Part shown: positions 16,930 through 25,091 of the stretch, in pieces
Layout: each line of letters begins with the position of its first letter
Numbering within the stretch: position 1 is the stretch's first letter
Assembly: GCA_017447745.1 (NCBI GenBank)
Contig: JAFSMW010000059.1
Coordinates: 1-64,000 of the forward strand
From: Thermoguttaceae bacterium
Lineage (GTDB): Bacteria > Planctomycetota > Planctomycetia > Pirellulales > Thermoguttaceae
Reading direction: 5' to 3'
DNA length: 64,000 bases
The notes under the pieces: model-generated
Told to the model about the DNA's origin: nothing
What the model saw: only the letters and a program-made list of their open reading frames with translations
The model's database searches: none
Program-made: the position numbers and the translations under genes

Positions 16930-17170
16930 AGCGTTCCGCTAGAACCGCTTTAGCGGTTCAATTTTAATAGCCGTGAGTGAAACCCACGGACAAAATGATA
17001 CGAAAATAATAAAATAATCGACAAATACCCTTTTCTTCCTCTCCCTCACGCCAGACGTGAGGGAGAGGAAGAAAAGGGATTGACTCGATTAGATATGAGG
17101 GGTGATCGTTTCGCCGTCCGTAGACTAAAGTCGACGGTTATAGAAATGGCGTCTCTTCGAGACGCGATCC
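16930..17170 (+). repeat. Composite hairpin module, copy 2
   Basis: In order: GAACCGCT-TT-AGCGGTTC (16942-16959), CCGTGAGT-GAA-ACCCACGG (16971-16989), a perfect 23-bp hairpin (17028-17050 with 17056-17078, top CACG-CCAGA-CGTG), a GTAGACT..AGTCGAC segment (about 17114-17136), and GCGTCTC-TTC-GAGACGC (17149-17165). The unit at 54646-54869 has the same parts in inverted order, and the one at 5994-6116 shares the first three. Confidence 0.8.
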
Positions 17171-17398
17171 TATATTCATCTTATCATTTTTCGCAAGAAA
17201 TATTTGCGTTCATCCTCAGATTTTTGAAGGGAAGTGCATACTTGAATTATTTCTGAAAAATAGTAGAATAAATAATAGCGAGAGGCAAACGTCAGGCGAC
17301 AGCTTATGTTTACATATTCGCTTGGACAAACCCAAAAGAATCATTTTCCAAATTATCAAGCCCTCTCGCGGAACGTACATTTTTTTCAAGTATTTGTT
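17171..17398. other. gcvPB leader region
   Basis: An AT-rich leader with no gene; the reading frame of gcvPB is open from 17306, but the upstream 31 codons are not typical of the family. No glycine riboswitch was recognised. Confidence 0.45.
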
Positions 17399-18844
17399 AT
17401 GAAAGATTTTCCCGTACAACTGCTTTCGGAAACGTCCCATGCTGGAGCGCGCGCGCTGCGGTTCCCGAAACTGGACGTTCCCGCTGTGGATTTCGCTCAG
17501 AAATTCCCGGCAAACCAACTGGCGGAATCGACGCCCCGCCTGCCAGAACTGGCTGAAATTGACGTCGTTCGTCATTTTGTCAACCTGTCGTCCAAAAACT
17601 ACAACGTCGACGCCAACTTCTATCCGCTCGGTTCCTGTACGATGAAGTACAACCCGAAATGCTGCGATAAGTGGTCGACCATGGAAGGCTTTTGCGACCT
17701 TCACCCGTACCAGCCGGAATCGACTGTTCAGGGCGTTCTGGAACTGCTGTATAAAGTTCAGCAATGGACGGCGGAGATTGCCGGGCTGCCGAACGTGAGT
17801 CTGCAGGCGGCGGCTGGCGCTCACGGAGAGTTCAACTCTCTGGAAGTGGCGGCGAAGTATTTCCGCGAACATGACCCGGACAGAAAAGAAGTCGTTACCC
17901 CCGACGCCGCTCACGGCACCAACCCCGCGTCCGCCGCCATGGCTGGATTCAAGCTGGTCGTTTGCAAGAGCTCTCCCGAAGGGCTGGTCGATCTGGACGA
18001 CTTGCAGTCGAAACTGTCCGACAAAACGGCAGTGTTCATGATTACCAACCCGAACACGCTGGGGTTGTTCGACCCGAACATTTCCAAAATCGCGAAGATG
18101 GTTCACGACGCCGGCGCGCTGGTTTACGTAGACGGCGCCAACATGAACGCGATTATGGGCATCGCCCGTCCCGGCGACTTCGGCGCGGACATGATGCACT
18201 TCAACACGCACAAAACGTTTGCCGCTCCTCACGGCGGCGGAGGTCCCGGAGCCGGCCCGATTGCCGTCGCCGATTTCCTCAAAGATTACCTGCCCCATCC
18301 CCGCGTTATTAAAACCGACGACGGATACAAGCTCGACTTCGGAAACGAACACAGCATCGGGAAAGTCCGCATGTTCTTCGGATCGGTGGGCGTCCTTGTC
18401 CGTATGTACGGATACATTCGCGTTTTGGGAGCGGACGGGATTCGCAAAACCGCTCAGCGAGCCGTTCTGGCGGCGAACTACCTGGCAGCGCGGGTCAAGG
18501 ATTTCCTGCCCATTCCGCACCCGGAACACCCCATGCACGAGTTCGTCGCCTCGGCGGAATCCCTCAAAAAGGAAAAGGGAATCAGCGCGATGGAAATCGC
18601 CAAAGGGCTTCTCGATTTCGGCATTCACGCCCCGACGATTTACTTCCCCATGATCGTTCATGAATCCCTCATGTTCGAGCCGACCGAAACGGAACCGCTG
18701 GCTATGCTGGACTACACCGTCGAAAGTCTGAAAAAGATTGTCGAGATGGATTCTGAATACCTCCATCACGCTCCGCACACGACTGCCATCAGCCGTCCGG
18801 ACGAAGTAACCGCCGCGAAAAAGCCGGTTCTTAAAAGCGAATGA
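17399..18844 (+). CDS. gcvPB: Glycine dehydrogenase (decarboxylating) subunit 2
   Basis: The C-terminal half of the P protein of the glycine cleavage system, in the two-gene form. It decarboxylates glycine with PLP and passes aminomethyl to the H protein. The PLP lysine lies in HFNTHKTFAAPHGGGGPGAG (Lys near 272), and SCTMKYNPK and AAAGAHGEF are further family marks. From the ATG at 17399 it is 481 residues, the normal length; the frame opens 31 codons earlier at 17306, but those residues look unrelated. Subunit 1, the T and H proteins are not within this window. A hairpin terminator follows the stop. Confidence 0.93.
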   Translation: MKDFPVQLLSETSHAGARALRFPKLDVPAVDFAQKFPANQLAESTPRLPELAEIDVVRHFVNLSSKNYNVDANFYPLGSCTMKYNPKCCDKWSTMEGFCDLHPYQPESTVQGVLELLYKVQQWTAEIAGLPNVSLQAAAGAHGEFNSLEVAAKYFREHDPDRKEVVTPDAAHGTNPASAAMAGFKLVVCKSSPEGLVDLDDLQSKLSDKTAVFMITNPNTLGLFDPNISKIAKMVHDAGALVYVDGANMNAIMGIARPGDFGADMMHFNTHKTFAAPHGGGGPGAGPIAVADFLKDYLPHPRVIKTDDGYKLDFGNEHSIGKVRMFFGSVGVLVRMYGYIRVLGADGIRKTAQRAVLAANYLAARVKDFLPIPHPEHPMHEFVASAESLKKEKGISAMEIAKGLLDFGIHAPTIYFPMIVHESLMFEPTETEPLAMLDYTVESLKKIVEMDSEYLHHAPHTTAISRPDEVTAAKKPVLKSE

Positions 18845-18855
18845 TAAATAAAGCT

Positions 18856-18884
18856 GGGAGAGGCTGGAATTTCCAGTCTCTCCC
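18856..18884 (+). terminator. Hairpin after gcvPB
   Basis: GGGAGAGGCTGGAA and TTTCCAGTCTCTCCC form a strong stem 10 bases after the stop. The bases after it are T-rich but not a pure T-run. Confidence 0.6.
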
Positions 18885-18911
18885 GGTTCCTTCTCATCAG
18901 TTCCCCTTTAT

Positions 18912-18917
18912 TATAAT
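18912..18917 (+). promoter_or_regulatory. -10 box next to the hsdM start
   Basis: TATAAT ends 8 bases before the ATG at 18926, so transcription may begin at or near the start codon. No good -35 box was seen. Confidence 0.4.
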
Positions 18918-18925
18918 AGTCTATC

Positions 18926-20425
18926 ATGGTCAATAACGCCAACATCGGTTTTGAAAAAGAGATTTGGGACGCAGCCTGCGTCTTGTGGGGACACATTCCC
19001 GCCGCCGAATACCGAAAAGTTATCGTGGGGCTTATCTTCCTGCGGTACATTTCCAGCGCGTTTGAGAAAATCTATAAACGACTTGTCGAGGAAGGGGACG
19101 GTTTTGAAAACGAGCCGGACGCGTACCTTGCGGAGAACGTGTTTTTCGTCCCGGAAAAAGCGCGTTGGTCTGTGGTGTCCGCCGCGGCTCACACGCCGGA
19201 AATCGGAACGGTTATCGACGACGCTATGAGAGCCATTGAGAAGGAAAACAAGTCGTTGAAAAACGTTCTGCCCAAAAATTACGCCAGTCCAGACCTCGAC
19301 AAGCGCGTTTTGGGCGAAGTCGTCGATCTGTTCACCAATATGGACATGAGCGATACGGAAAACAGCAAAGACCTTCTCGGCAGAACGTATGAATACTGTA
19401 TCGCTCAGTTCGCCGCATACGAAGGCGTCAAAGGCGGCGAATTCTATACGCCGTCAAGCATCGTTAAAACAATCGTTTCTATTCTCAACCCGTTTAACAA
19501 CTGCCGCGTTTACGACCCCTGCTGCGGGTCAGGCGGAATGTTCGTTCAGAGCGCAAAGTTCATTCAGGCGCACAGCGGAAACAGAAGCGCTATTTCTGTA
19601 TACGGTCAGGAATCCAACGCCGATACATGGAAGATGGCGAAAATGAATATGGCTATCCGCGGAATTGACGCCGACCTCGGACCGTACCACGCCGACACGT
19701 TTTTCAACGATCTGCATAATACGCTCAGGGCGGACTTTATCATGGCAAATCCGCCGTTTAACCTGTCCAACTGGGGACAGGACAAGCTCAAAGACGACGT
19801 TCGCTGGAAATACGGGATTCCGCCAGCAGGCAACGCCAACTACGCCTGGATACAACACATGATACATCACCTCGCCCCCAACGGCAAAATCGGGCTTGTC
19901 CTTGCCAACGGCGCGCTGTCAACGCAAACAAGCGGCGAAGGCGAGATTCGTAAAAAAATTATTGAAGCCGATTTGATTGAGGGCATCGTCGCCCTGCCGA
20001 CGCAGCTTTTTTACAGCGTAACCATTCCTGTTACGCTATGGTTTATCAGCAAAAACAAAAAGCAGAAAGGAAAAACTCTGTTTATTGACGCCCGCAAAAT
20101 GGGCTATATGGTAGACCGCAAACACCGCGATTTTACCGACGAGGACATCGAGAAACTTGCCGATACATTCCATAAGTTTCAGAACGGCAAGTTAAAAGCA
20201 GTCAAAGGGTTTTCCGCCGTTGCGACAACTCAGGAAATCGCCGGGCAGGATTACATCCTCACGCCCGGGCGCTACGTTGGAATTGAGGAACAGGAAGACG
20301 ACGGGGAGCCGTTCGAGGAAAAGATGACGCGGCTGACGTCGGAGCTTTCGGAAATGTTCAAACAATCCCGCAAACTGGAAAAGGAAATTCGAGAGAAACT
20401 GAAAGGAATCGGATATGAAATATAA
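18926..20425 (+). CDS. hsdM: Type I restriction-modification DNA methylase subunit M
   Basis: A 499-residue N6-adenine methyltransferase subunit. It has the helical N-terminal HsdM domain (WGHIPAAEYRKVIVGLIFLR), the SAM motif YDPCCGSGGMFVQSA (about 195-209) and the catalytic NPPF in IMANPPFNLSNWGQD (near 272). With HsdS it methylates a target sequence to protect the host; with HsdR it restricts foreign DNA. It is the first gene of a run of same-strand defence genes ending with hsdR at 28736. Its last 11 bases overlap the MNT gene, indicating coupled translation. Confidence 0.95.
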   Translation: MVNNANIGFEKEIWDAACVLWGHIPAAEYRKVIVGLIFLRYISSAFEKIYKRLVEEGDGFENEPDAYLAENVFFVPEKARWSVVSAAAHTPEIGTVIDDAMRAIEKENKSLKNVLPKNYASPDLDKRVLGEVVDLFTNMDMSDTENSKDLLGRTYEYCIAQFAAYEGVKGGEFYTPSSIVKTIVSILNPFNNCRVYDPCCGSGGMFVQSAKFIQAHSGNRSAISVYGQESNADTWKMAKMNMAIRGIDADLGPYHADTFFNDLHNTLRADFIMANPPFNLSNWGQDKLKDDVRWKYGIPPAGNANYAWIQHMIHHLAPNGKIGLVLANGALSTQTSGEGEIRKKIIEADLIEGIVALPTQLFYSVTIPVTLWFISKNKKQKGKTLFIDARKMGYMVDRKHRDFTDEDIEKLADTFHKFQNGKLKAVKGFSAVATTQEIAGQDYILTPGRYVGIEEQEDDGEPFEEKMTRLTSELSEMFKQSRKLEKEIREKLKGIGYEI

Positions 20426-20705
20426 TATTCCCGACAGGGCTTTAGAAGATATTATAGCGTTAGCAAAGAAGAATGACATTAAAAAAGTTATTCTTTTTGG
20501 TTCGCGAGCAAGAGGAACGCATACCGAAAGAAGCGATATCGATCTTGCTGTCGTTGGCGGCGACGCTATGAATTTTTATTATGATTTAGAAGAAAAAGCG
20601 TGGACGCTTTTAAAGTTTGACGTAGTTAATCTGGATAAAGACGTCAGCGAGAAACTACAAAAGGAGATAGAAAGAGACGGAGTGGTTATTTATGGAAAAG
20701 TATAA
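20415..20705 (+). CDS. MNT-type minimal nucleotidyltransferase (antitoxin-like)
   Basis: A 96-residue member of the MNT/MntA family. The nucleotidyltransferase signature GSRARG followed by RSDIDLAV gives the metal-binding Asp pair, and the C-terminal DVVNLDK carries the usual third acidic position. In HEPN-MNT modules such a protein, an antitoxin, can modify or block the HEPN partner by nucleotide transfer. It overlaps hsdM by 11 bp and the HEPN-like gene by 14 bp, so all three are probably translated together. Confidence 0.85.
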   Translation: MKYNIPDRALEDIIALAKKNDIKKVILFGSRARGTHTERSDIDLAVVGGDAMNFYYDLEEKAWTLLKFDVVNLDKDVSEKLQKEIERDGVVIYGKV

Positions 20706-21087
20706 TAATTTCTGTAAAGCTCTTGCTAATTTGCATGAGGGCGTGAAACTCAATGAACCGTATTCAATCGTTGAACAAACCGGCATTGTTGGTTTATTCG
20801 AGATATGCTTTGAACAGTCCTGGAAACTGATGAAGGAAGTTCTTGAACAACACGGCAGATTTGAAGATAAAATCGGCTCTCCGAGAGCGTTGATTAAAAC
20901 GGCTTTTCAGTGCGGCATGATTAGCGACGAGGAACAGTGGCTCGAACTTCTCAAAACCCGAAACGTATTAGCTCATACTTACAGCGATGAACAAACGCTG
21001 AACGTAATCCGGTCGTTGAAAGAAAAATACATTTTCGCTTTTGACGACTTGAAAAAAGAGCTTGACGACAGATGGCTGGTTCAGTAA
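20692..21087 (+). CDS. HEPN-like partner of MNT (HI0074 substrate-binding type)
   Basis: A 131-residue, all-helical protein of the nucleotidyltransferase-substrate-binding (HI0074/HEPN) family. TGIVGLFEICFEQSWKLMKE and SPRALIKTAFQCGMI are family marks, and KTRNVLAHTY provides the Rx4H motif that in HEPN ribonucleases is catalytic. With the preceding MNT gene it forms a HEPN-MNT pair, a known toxin-antitoxin arrangement. Whether this HEPN cleaves RNA cannot be told from the motif alone. After its stop a repeat-rich gap of about 270 bp precedes hsdS. Confidence 0.82.
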   Translation: MEKYNNFCKALANLHEGVKLNEPYSIVEQTGIVGLFEICFEQSWKLMKEVLEQHGRFEDKIGSPRALIKTAFQCGMISDEEQWLELLKTRNVLAHTYSDEQTLNVIRSLKEKYIFAFDDLKKELDDRWLVQ

Positions 21088-21359
21088 AAACAAGGGAATA
21101 AAAGATTTCCCTTAAGCGCCTAAAGAGCGTCTATAGAAGCTCCTAAAATATACAAAGAACTTCCCAAAGAAGTTTCTATAATCTCGGGAACACTCGTGGC
21201 AGCCTTCGCATCAGTTCCCCTAGAAGCGCCTATAGAAGTTCACTTAGGAGTTCCCAAAGACGCCAGCCCTGCTGGATCGCGGGCGTGTCGCCCGCAAAAG
21301 AAGAACGAAAAAATACTAATTATACGACTTGAAAAATTAAAAATAAGGACTATTAAATT
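21088..21359. repeat. 12-bp-period degenerate repeats and a hairpin
   Basis: From about 21113 to 21170 and from 21219 to 21260 units resembling AAGCGCCTATAG recur with a period near 12 bp (AAGCGCCTAA, AAGCTCCTAA, AAGCGCCTATAG, GAGTTCCCAAAG). Around 21278 the hairpin GCGGGCG-TGT-CGCCCGC follows CTGGATC, like the one at 54873. No gene was supported. Confidence 0.5.
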
Positions 21360-22553
21360 ATGGTTAACATTTGGAAAGATTATCCGCAAAAACCATTACC
21401 TGACCTTTTAGAGTTCATTGTTGATAATCGTGGGAAAACCGTTCCAACAGTTTCGCAAGAAGAAGCTTGTGAGATAGTCCTTATTGCTACAAACTGTATT
21501 AGAAATGAAAATTTATATCCGGTCTATGAAAAAGTCAGGTATATTTCAAGGGATACCTACGAGAATTGGTTTCGCGCTCATCCCCAAAGTGGAGATATAA
21601 TATTTGTGAATAAGGGAACGCCAGGAAGAGTATGCTTTTGCCCTGAAAATATAGATTTCTGTATAGCACAGGATATGATGGCTTTTAGATCTGATTCTTC
21701 CCAGCTTTATAACAAATATCTACTTGCGTTATTAAGAAGTCGAGAATTACAGGAACAAATTAGGATTACAAGTGTTGGAGATACTATTCCACACTTTAAA
21801 AAAGAGTTCCTGAAAGAGCTTTCTATTCCTCTACCACCTTTATCTATCCAACATATTATTGGGGACTTTTACTTTACATTATCAGACAAAATCGAGTTAA
21901 ACAACAGAATTAACGCCAACCTAGAGCAGCAAGCGCAAGCGATATTCAAGTCGTGGTTTGTCGATTTCGAACCTTTTGGCGGAAAAATGCCAAAGGATTG
22001 GAAAATGGGGACAATTTCCGATATATGTTGTTATTCAAATAATAAGGTTAATGTTGAATATCTAACATTAGATAATTATTTCTCAACAGAGAATATGCAG
22101 CCAAATCGTCAAGGCGCTTTGCAGGCTACTTCTCTTCCCAATATCAAGCAGACAACAGCATGTAAAAAAGGAGATGTTCTTGTATCTAATATACGACCTA
22201 ATTTCAAAAAAATCCTTTATTGTTTTTCAGATTGTGGTTGTTCAACGGATGTTCTCTGTTTTGTACCCAATAATCGTGAGCTTTCTACATATCTTTATAG
22301 CGCTTTGTATTCAGATAAATTTTTTGATTATGTGGTAGCAGGCGTAAAAGGAACAAAAATGCCTCGCGGCGATAAACAGCAGATTATGAAATATCCTATT
22401 TATATCCCTACAACTGAATATTTTGAGCAATTCAATCAAATTGTTTCACCTATGCTTGAAACAGTATATATAAACAGACTTGAGATTAATAACTTGTCTT
22501 CTCTCCGCGACGCACTTGTTCCAAAACTGATGAGCGGCGAAATTAATGTTTAA
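21360..22553 (+). CDS. hsdS: Type I restriction-modification specificity subunit S
   Basis: A 397-residue HsdS with two target-recognition domains. The central conserved helix (LPPLSIQHIIGDFYFTLSDK, then NNRINANLEQQAQAIF) and the C-terminal one (EINNLSSLRDALVPKLMSGE) are the standard spacers; IPLPPL and YPIYIP mark the TRD ends. The subunit chooses the bipartite DNA target of the complex. The gene is clearly more AT-rich than hsdM and hsdR, as is frequent for swapped S genes. It is separated from hsdM by the HEPN-MNT pair and from hsdR by about 3.1 kb of other defence genes. The start at 21360 has only a modest AAGGA upstream. Confidence 0.9.
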   Translation: MVNIWKDYPQKPLPDLLEFIVDNRGKTVPTVSQEEACEIVLIATNCIRNENLYPVYEKVRYISRDTYENWFRAHPQSGDIIFVNKGTPGRVCFCPENIDFCIAQDMMAFRSDSSQLYNKYLLALLRSRELQEQIRITSVGDTIPHFKKEFLKELSIPLPPLSIQHIIGDFYFTLSDKIELNNRINANLEQQAQAIFKSWFVDFEPFGGKMPKDWKMGTISDICCYSNNKVNVEYLTLDNYFSTENMQPNRQGALQATSLPNIKQTTACKKGDVLVSNIRPNFKKILYCFSDCGCSTDVLCFVPNNRELSTYLYSALYSDKFFDYVVAGVKGTKMPRGDKQQIMKYPIYIPTTEYFEQFNQIVSPMLETVYINRLEINNLSSLRDALVPKLMSGEINV

Positions 22554-22580
22554 TTGTTACAATTTTAATTATTGGGGGAC

Positions 22581-22609
22581 TTGACTTATAATTGTTGATG
22601 TGGTATAAT
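22581..22609 (+). promoter_or_regulatory. Promoter of the Thoeris-like operon
   Basis: TTGACT at 22581-22586 and TATAAT at 22604-22609, with an ideal 17-bp spacer. Transcription would start near 22616 and leave a leader of about 148 nt before the ATG at 22764. This makes the three genes an independent unit inside the restriction-modification locus. Confidence 0.65.
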
Positions 22610-22751
22610 ATATGCTAAATGAAGTGATTATACAACAATTTACAAAATAATCATTGCTCAAAGATGGAAAATTGAGCATGATATATGGATACCAAATAGT
22701 AACAGTCGCAGATACACCTTCCAATTTATTCGAGTTTTTAATAACCATAGA

Positions 22752-22757
22752 AAAAGG
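22752..22757 (+). promoter_or_regulatory. thsB: Ribosome binding site of thsB
   Basis: AAGGAG lies 6 bases before the ATG at 22764 and decides this start over an upstream overlapping frame. Confidence 0.6.
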
Positions 22758-22763
22758 AGTATT

Positions 22764-23276
22764 ATGGCTTATAGAACCAGAACATATATTGCTGCTGATT
22801 GGGATTATGACAAAGATGCTGTTGATATACTTTGTCACTGGAATAAGAGTAGTAATAGAGAACTATCATTTGGGGATGCTCATGAGTTGAGCGAATGTCG
22901 TAGTGATAAAACCAATAACTGTAATATCAAAAGGAATTGCGCTCAGAATTTGGATCATTCCAAAGCATTTGTTCTCATAATTGGAGAACACACTAAAAAA
23001 TCGCGTGCAGGTTATTGTATGTATTGCAAGGATTATGATCATTGTCGATATAAATACACGTTAAATAAATCATTCGTTGAATTTGAATGTGACTATGCTG
23101 TTAGGAACAAATTGCCTATCATTGTTCTTTACAAATCGATCCAAGTTAAGAAATCTTTGTGTATTGAATCCGTTGTTAATAAAACGAATGTTCATGTTCC
23201 GATGTTGATGTATTCGAATGGAAAATTCTATTGGGACTACGAGAGTGTAGAGGAAGCCTTTGAAACATTAGATTAA
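22764..23276 (+). CDS. thsB: ThsB-like TIR domain protein (Thoeris sensor/synthase)
   Basis: A 170-residue TIR-like protein of the DUF1863/ThsB group. MAYRTRTYIAADWDYDKDAV at the start, FGDAHELSECR, HSKAFVLIIGEHTKKSRAGY and KSFVEFECDYAVRNKLPIIVLY are family features; the Glu in FVEFE (106 or 108) is the candidate NADase residue. A cysteine cluster (Cys53, 59, 85, 88, 94, 109) marks a known subgroup and may bind metal. In Thoeris the TIR protein senses phage and makes an ADP-ribose-type signal; for type II systems a histidine-linked ADPR has been reported. It abuts thsA with no intervening base, so both are translationally coupled. Confidence 0.8.
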   Translation: MAYRTRTYIAADWDYDKDAVDILCHWNKSSNRELSFGDAHELSECRSDKTNNCNIKRNCAQNLDHSKAFVLIIGEHTKKSRAGYCMYCKDYDHCRYKYTLNKSFVEFECDYAVRNKLPIIVLYKSIQVKKSLCIESVVNKTNVHVPMLMYSNGKFYWDYESVEEAFETLD

Positions 23277-24086
23277 ATGTTAATAAATCAGAAGTTTAAA
23301 AAACATTTGAAATATGCTAGTTCTAGGTTTTCTCATTGGATAGCTAAATTCTCAGTTTTAATTGGAATTTTTGCAGTAATACCATTGCAAAACTACCTAT
23401 CATGCCTGGCTCTAATTTGTATAGTATTAGCTATCTTCGCATTAGCATTTATTATACCATTAGTGGGTTCTTATATTCTCAAAGAATTTAGAATATCTAC
23501 CATAGGAAAATCAACCGTAACATTGAAATTTGACGATTTATTGGAACAGGATTGTTTTGTAATTACTACAAATCTAAATTTTGATGTTGAACCCGATGAA
23601 AAATATATATCATCTTTATCATTATTAGCGAAATTTGTTAAAATGTATTATCCTAATGATATTTCGTTATTAAAGCAAGAAATCCAGAAACAACTCTCCG
23701 TTCCTAAAAATAGACAGATTAAACCTCGTGATTATGGAACAACTGTCAGAATAGATAAAGAATCAAAAATAATATATTTAATGGCTTTTACAGATAGAAA
23801 TAAAAATGATCAGCCAGAAGATTTTTATATAACGTCTATTCGTGAATTTTTTAAAACAATTGCGAATGAAAATCATGGGAGAGTTGTTTCAGTTCCATTA
23901 TTTGGCAGCAATAATAATTTGAGCAATTCCGGGTTTATGAGTAAATCTATGGCATTAGAATCATTATTAACGATGATTCATGTATTTGAGATAGAAAACC
24001 AACGCTCAGAATTGAAATTTCAAATTGTCGTACTTCCCGAAGACAGAGCAGAAATTATAGATACTGTCGCCAAGTATGCAAGATAG
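23277..24086 (+). CDS. thsA: ThsA-like effector: two membrane helices plus Macro domain
   Basis: A 269-residue protein. Two hydrophobic helices (about 18-42 and 43-68) are followed by a Macro-like domain (about 85-265) of the type found in type II Thoeris ThsA (DUF6430-like): FVITTNLNFDV, PRDYGTTVRI, KIIYLMAFTDRNKN and RVVSVPLFGSNNNLSN are the tell-tale segments. It would bind the signal made by the TIR protein and damage the membrane, causing abortive infection. Its ATG directly follows the thsB stop (TAA-ATG). Base composition is very AT-rich. I call it ThsA from domain order and partner; the sequence match was recognised by eye only. Confidence 0.76.
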   Translation: MLINQKFKKHLKYASSRFSHWIAKFSVLIGIFAVIPLQNYLSCLALICIVLAIFALAFIIPLVGSYILKEFRISTIGKSTVTLKFDDLLEQDCFVITTNLNFDVEPDEKYISSLSLLAKFVKMYYPNDISLLKQEIQKQLSVPKNRQIKPRDYGTTVRIDKESKIIYLMAFTDRNKNDQPEDFYITSIREFFKTIANENHGRVVSVPLFGSNNNLSNSGFMSKSMALESLLTMIHVFEIENQRSELKFQIVVLPEDRAEIIDTVAKYAR

Positions 24087-24110
24087 TATCCAGTAATTAA
24101 GGAGAAAAAA

Positions 24111-25052
24111 ATGGGACAATATGATTTTACGTATGTAATACCAGATAATTTTAAAACTCGATTAAAACAATATTTACAGGGTTCTTACAGAAAGGAATTG
24201 TTCGATGCGTTTCAGCAATGCAAATTCGAGTATGAGGATGTTGGTTTAGCTTATTATGCAGGACTAAAAGGCGACAACTGGAATAAAAATGCTCTTGTTA
24301 TAACAATTGAGGGTTCAGAAGATAATATCAAATTATTAGAATCAAACCAAAAAATATTTAAAGAAAAAATTGAATTGTCTCTTAAGCCCAGCGAGTCTGG
24401 TTTTTTGGTTAAAGAAATTCATTTTCTAATATCGGATAATATTGAAAGCGTTCTTCCTCATTCAAAAGAAGAAAAACTTAATCAAATTCTCGCTGAAGCT
24501 AATTCCGTTCTTCAAGATTTAATAATAATTGGAAAAGAATTAATAAGTAATAATGTAAACTTCAATGAAGAATCTGGCGAGGATGAGATTAATGATATTA
24601 TCAGGAGTATGTTGAAGCTTACGAAGAAATACGAAATTAAAGATCAAACTCGACATGGCATTTCTTATAATAGGAAAAACGCCGGCGAAGTTGATATTCT
24701 AATATCAACGAAAGAAGGAAAGGAAATAGGGTTATTTGAAGGATTAAAACTAGACAGCGTTGATACCGCTTACATTGACAAGCATATTGATAAAACAATT
24801 AACAATTATAATGCTTTAGGAATTTCAACTTTTATAGTTGCTTATGTTTCCGCCGTGAATTTTGACGTTTTTTGGAAAAAGTATCTTGAGTATATATCAA
24901 ATTATTCGTATGATATGGAAGTAAAAAGAGCAATGGAACAAATAATTGCTCCTAATGCTCCAATCAAAATAGCTCAAACAATTTTATCAAAAGACGATCA
25001 CGATTTTCCTGTATATTTTATTTGTTTCAACTTCAGAAAGAATATTAAATAA
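24111..25052 (+). CDS. Unknown defence-operon protein, putative PD-(D/E)xK nuclease
   Basis: A 313-residue protein not assigned to a named family. The C-terminal half reads AGEVDILISTKEGKEIGLFE followed by GLKL: Asp195, Glu210 and Lys213 fit the spacing of a PD-(D/E)xK-type nuclease core (D...ExxK variant). The next segment, DSVDTAYIDKHIDKTINNYN, resembles helices seen in proteins from other conflict loci. Residues 1-130 contain a possible small globular domain with VITIEGSEDNIKLLES. The gene follows thsA by 24 bp with its own AAGGAG site, has the same AT-rich base composition and is thus probably the third gene of the operon. Type II Thoeris is described as a two-gene system, so its role is open. 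Confidence 0.55.
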   Translation: MGQYDFTYVIPDNFKTRLKQYLQGSYRKELFDAFQQCKFEYEDVGLAYYAGLKGDNWNKNALVITIEGSEDNIKLLESNQKIFKEKIELSLKPSESGFLVKEIHFLISDNIESVLPHSKEEKLNQILAEANSVLQDLIIIGKELISNNVNFNEESGEDEINDIIRSMLKLTKKYEIKDQTRHGISYNRKNAGEVDILISTKEGKEIGLFEGLKLDSVDTAYIDKHIDKTINNYNALGISTFIVAYVSAVNFDVFWKKYLEYISNYSYDMEVKRAMEQIIAPNAPIKIAQTILSKDDHDFPVYFICFNFRKNIK

Positions 25053-25091
25053 AAACAAAAACGCCATTATCATATTCAATACAAGATTATT

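Noticed and set aside
17171-17398. Glycine riboswitch before gcvPB
   Set aside because: The conserved glycine-aptamer core segments were not found by eye.
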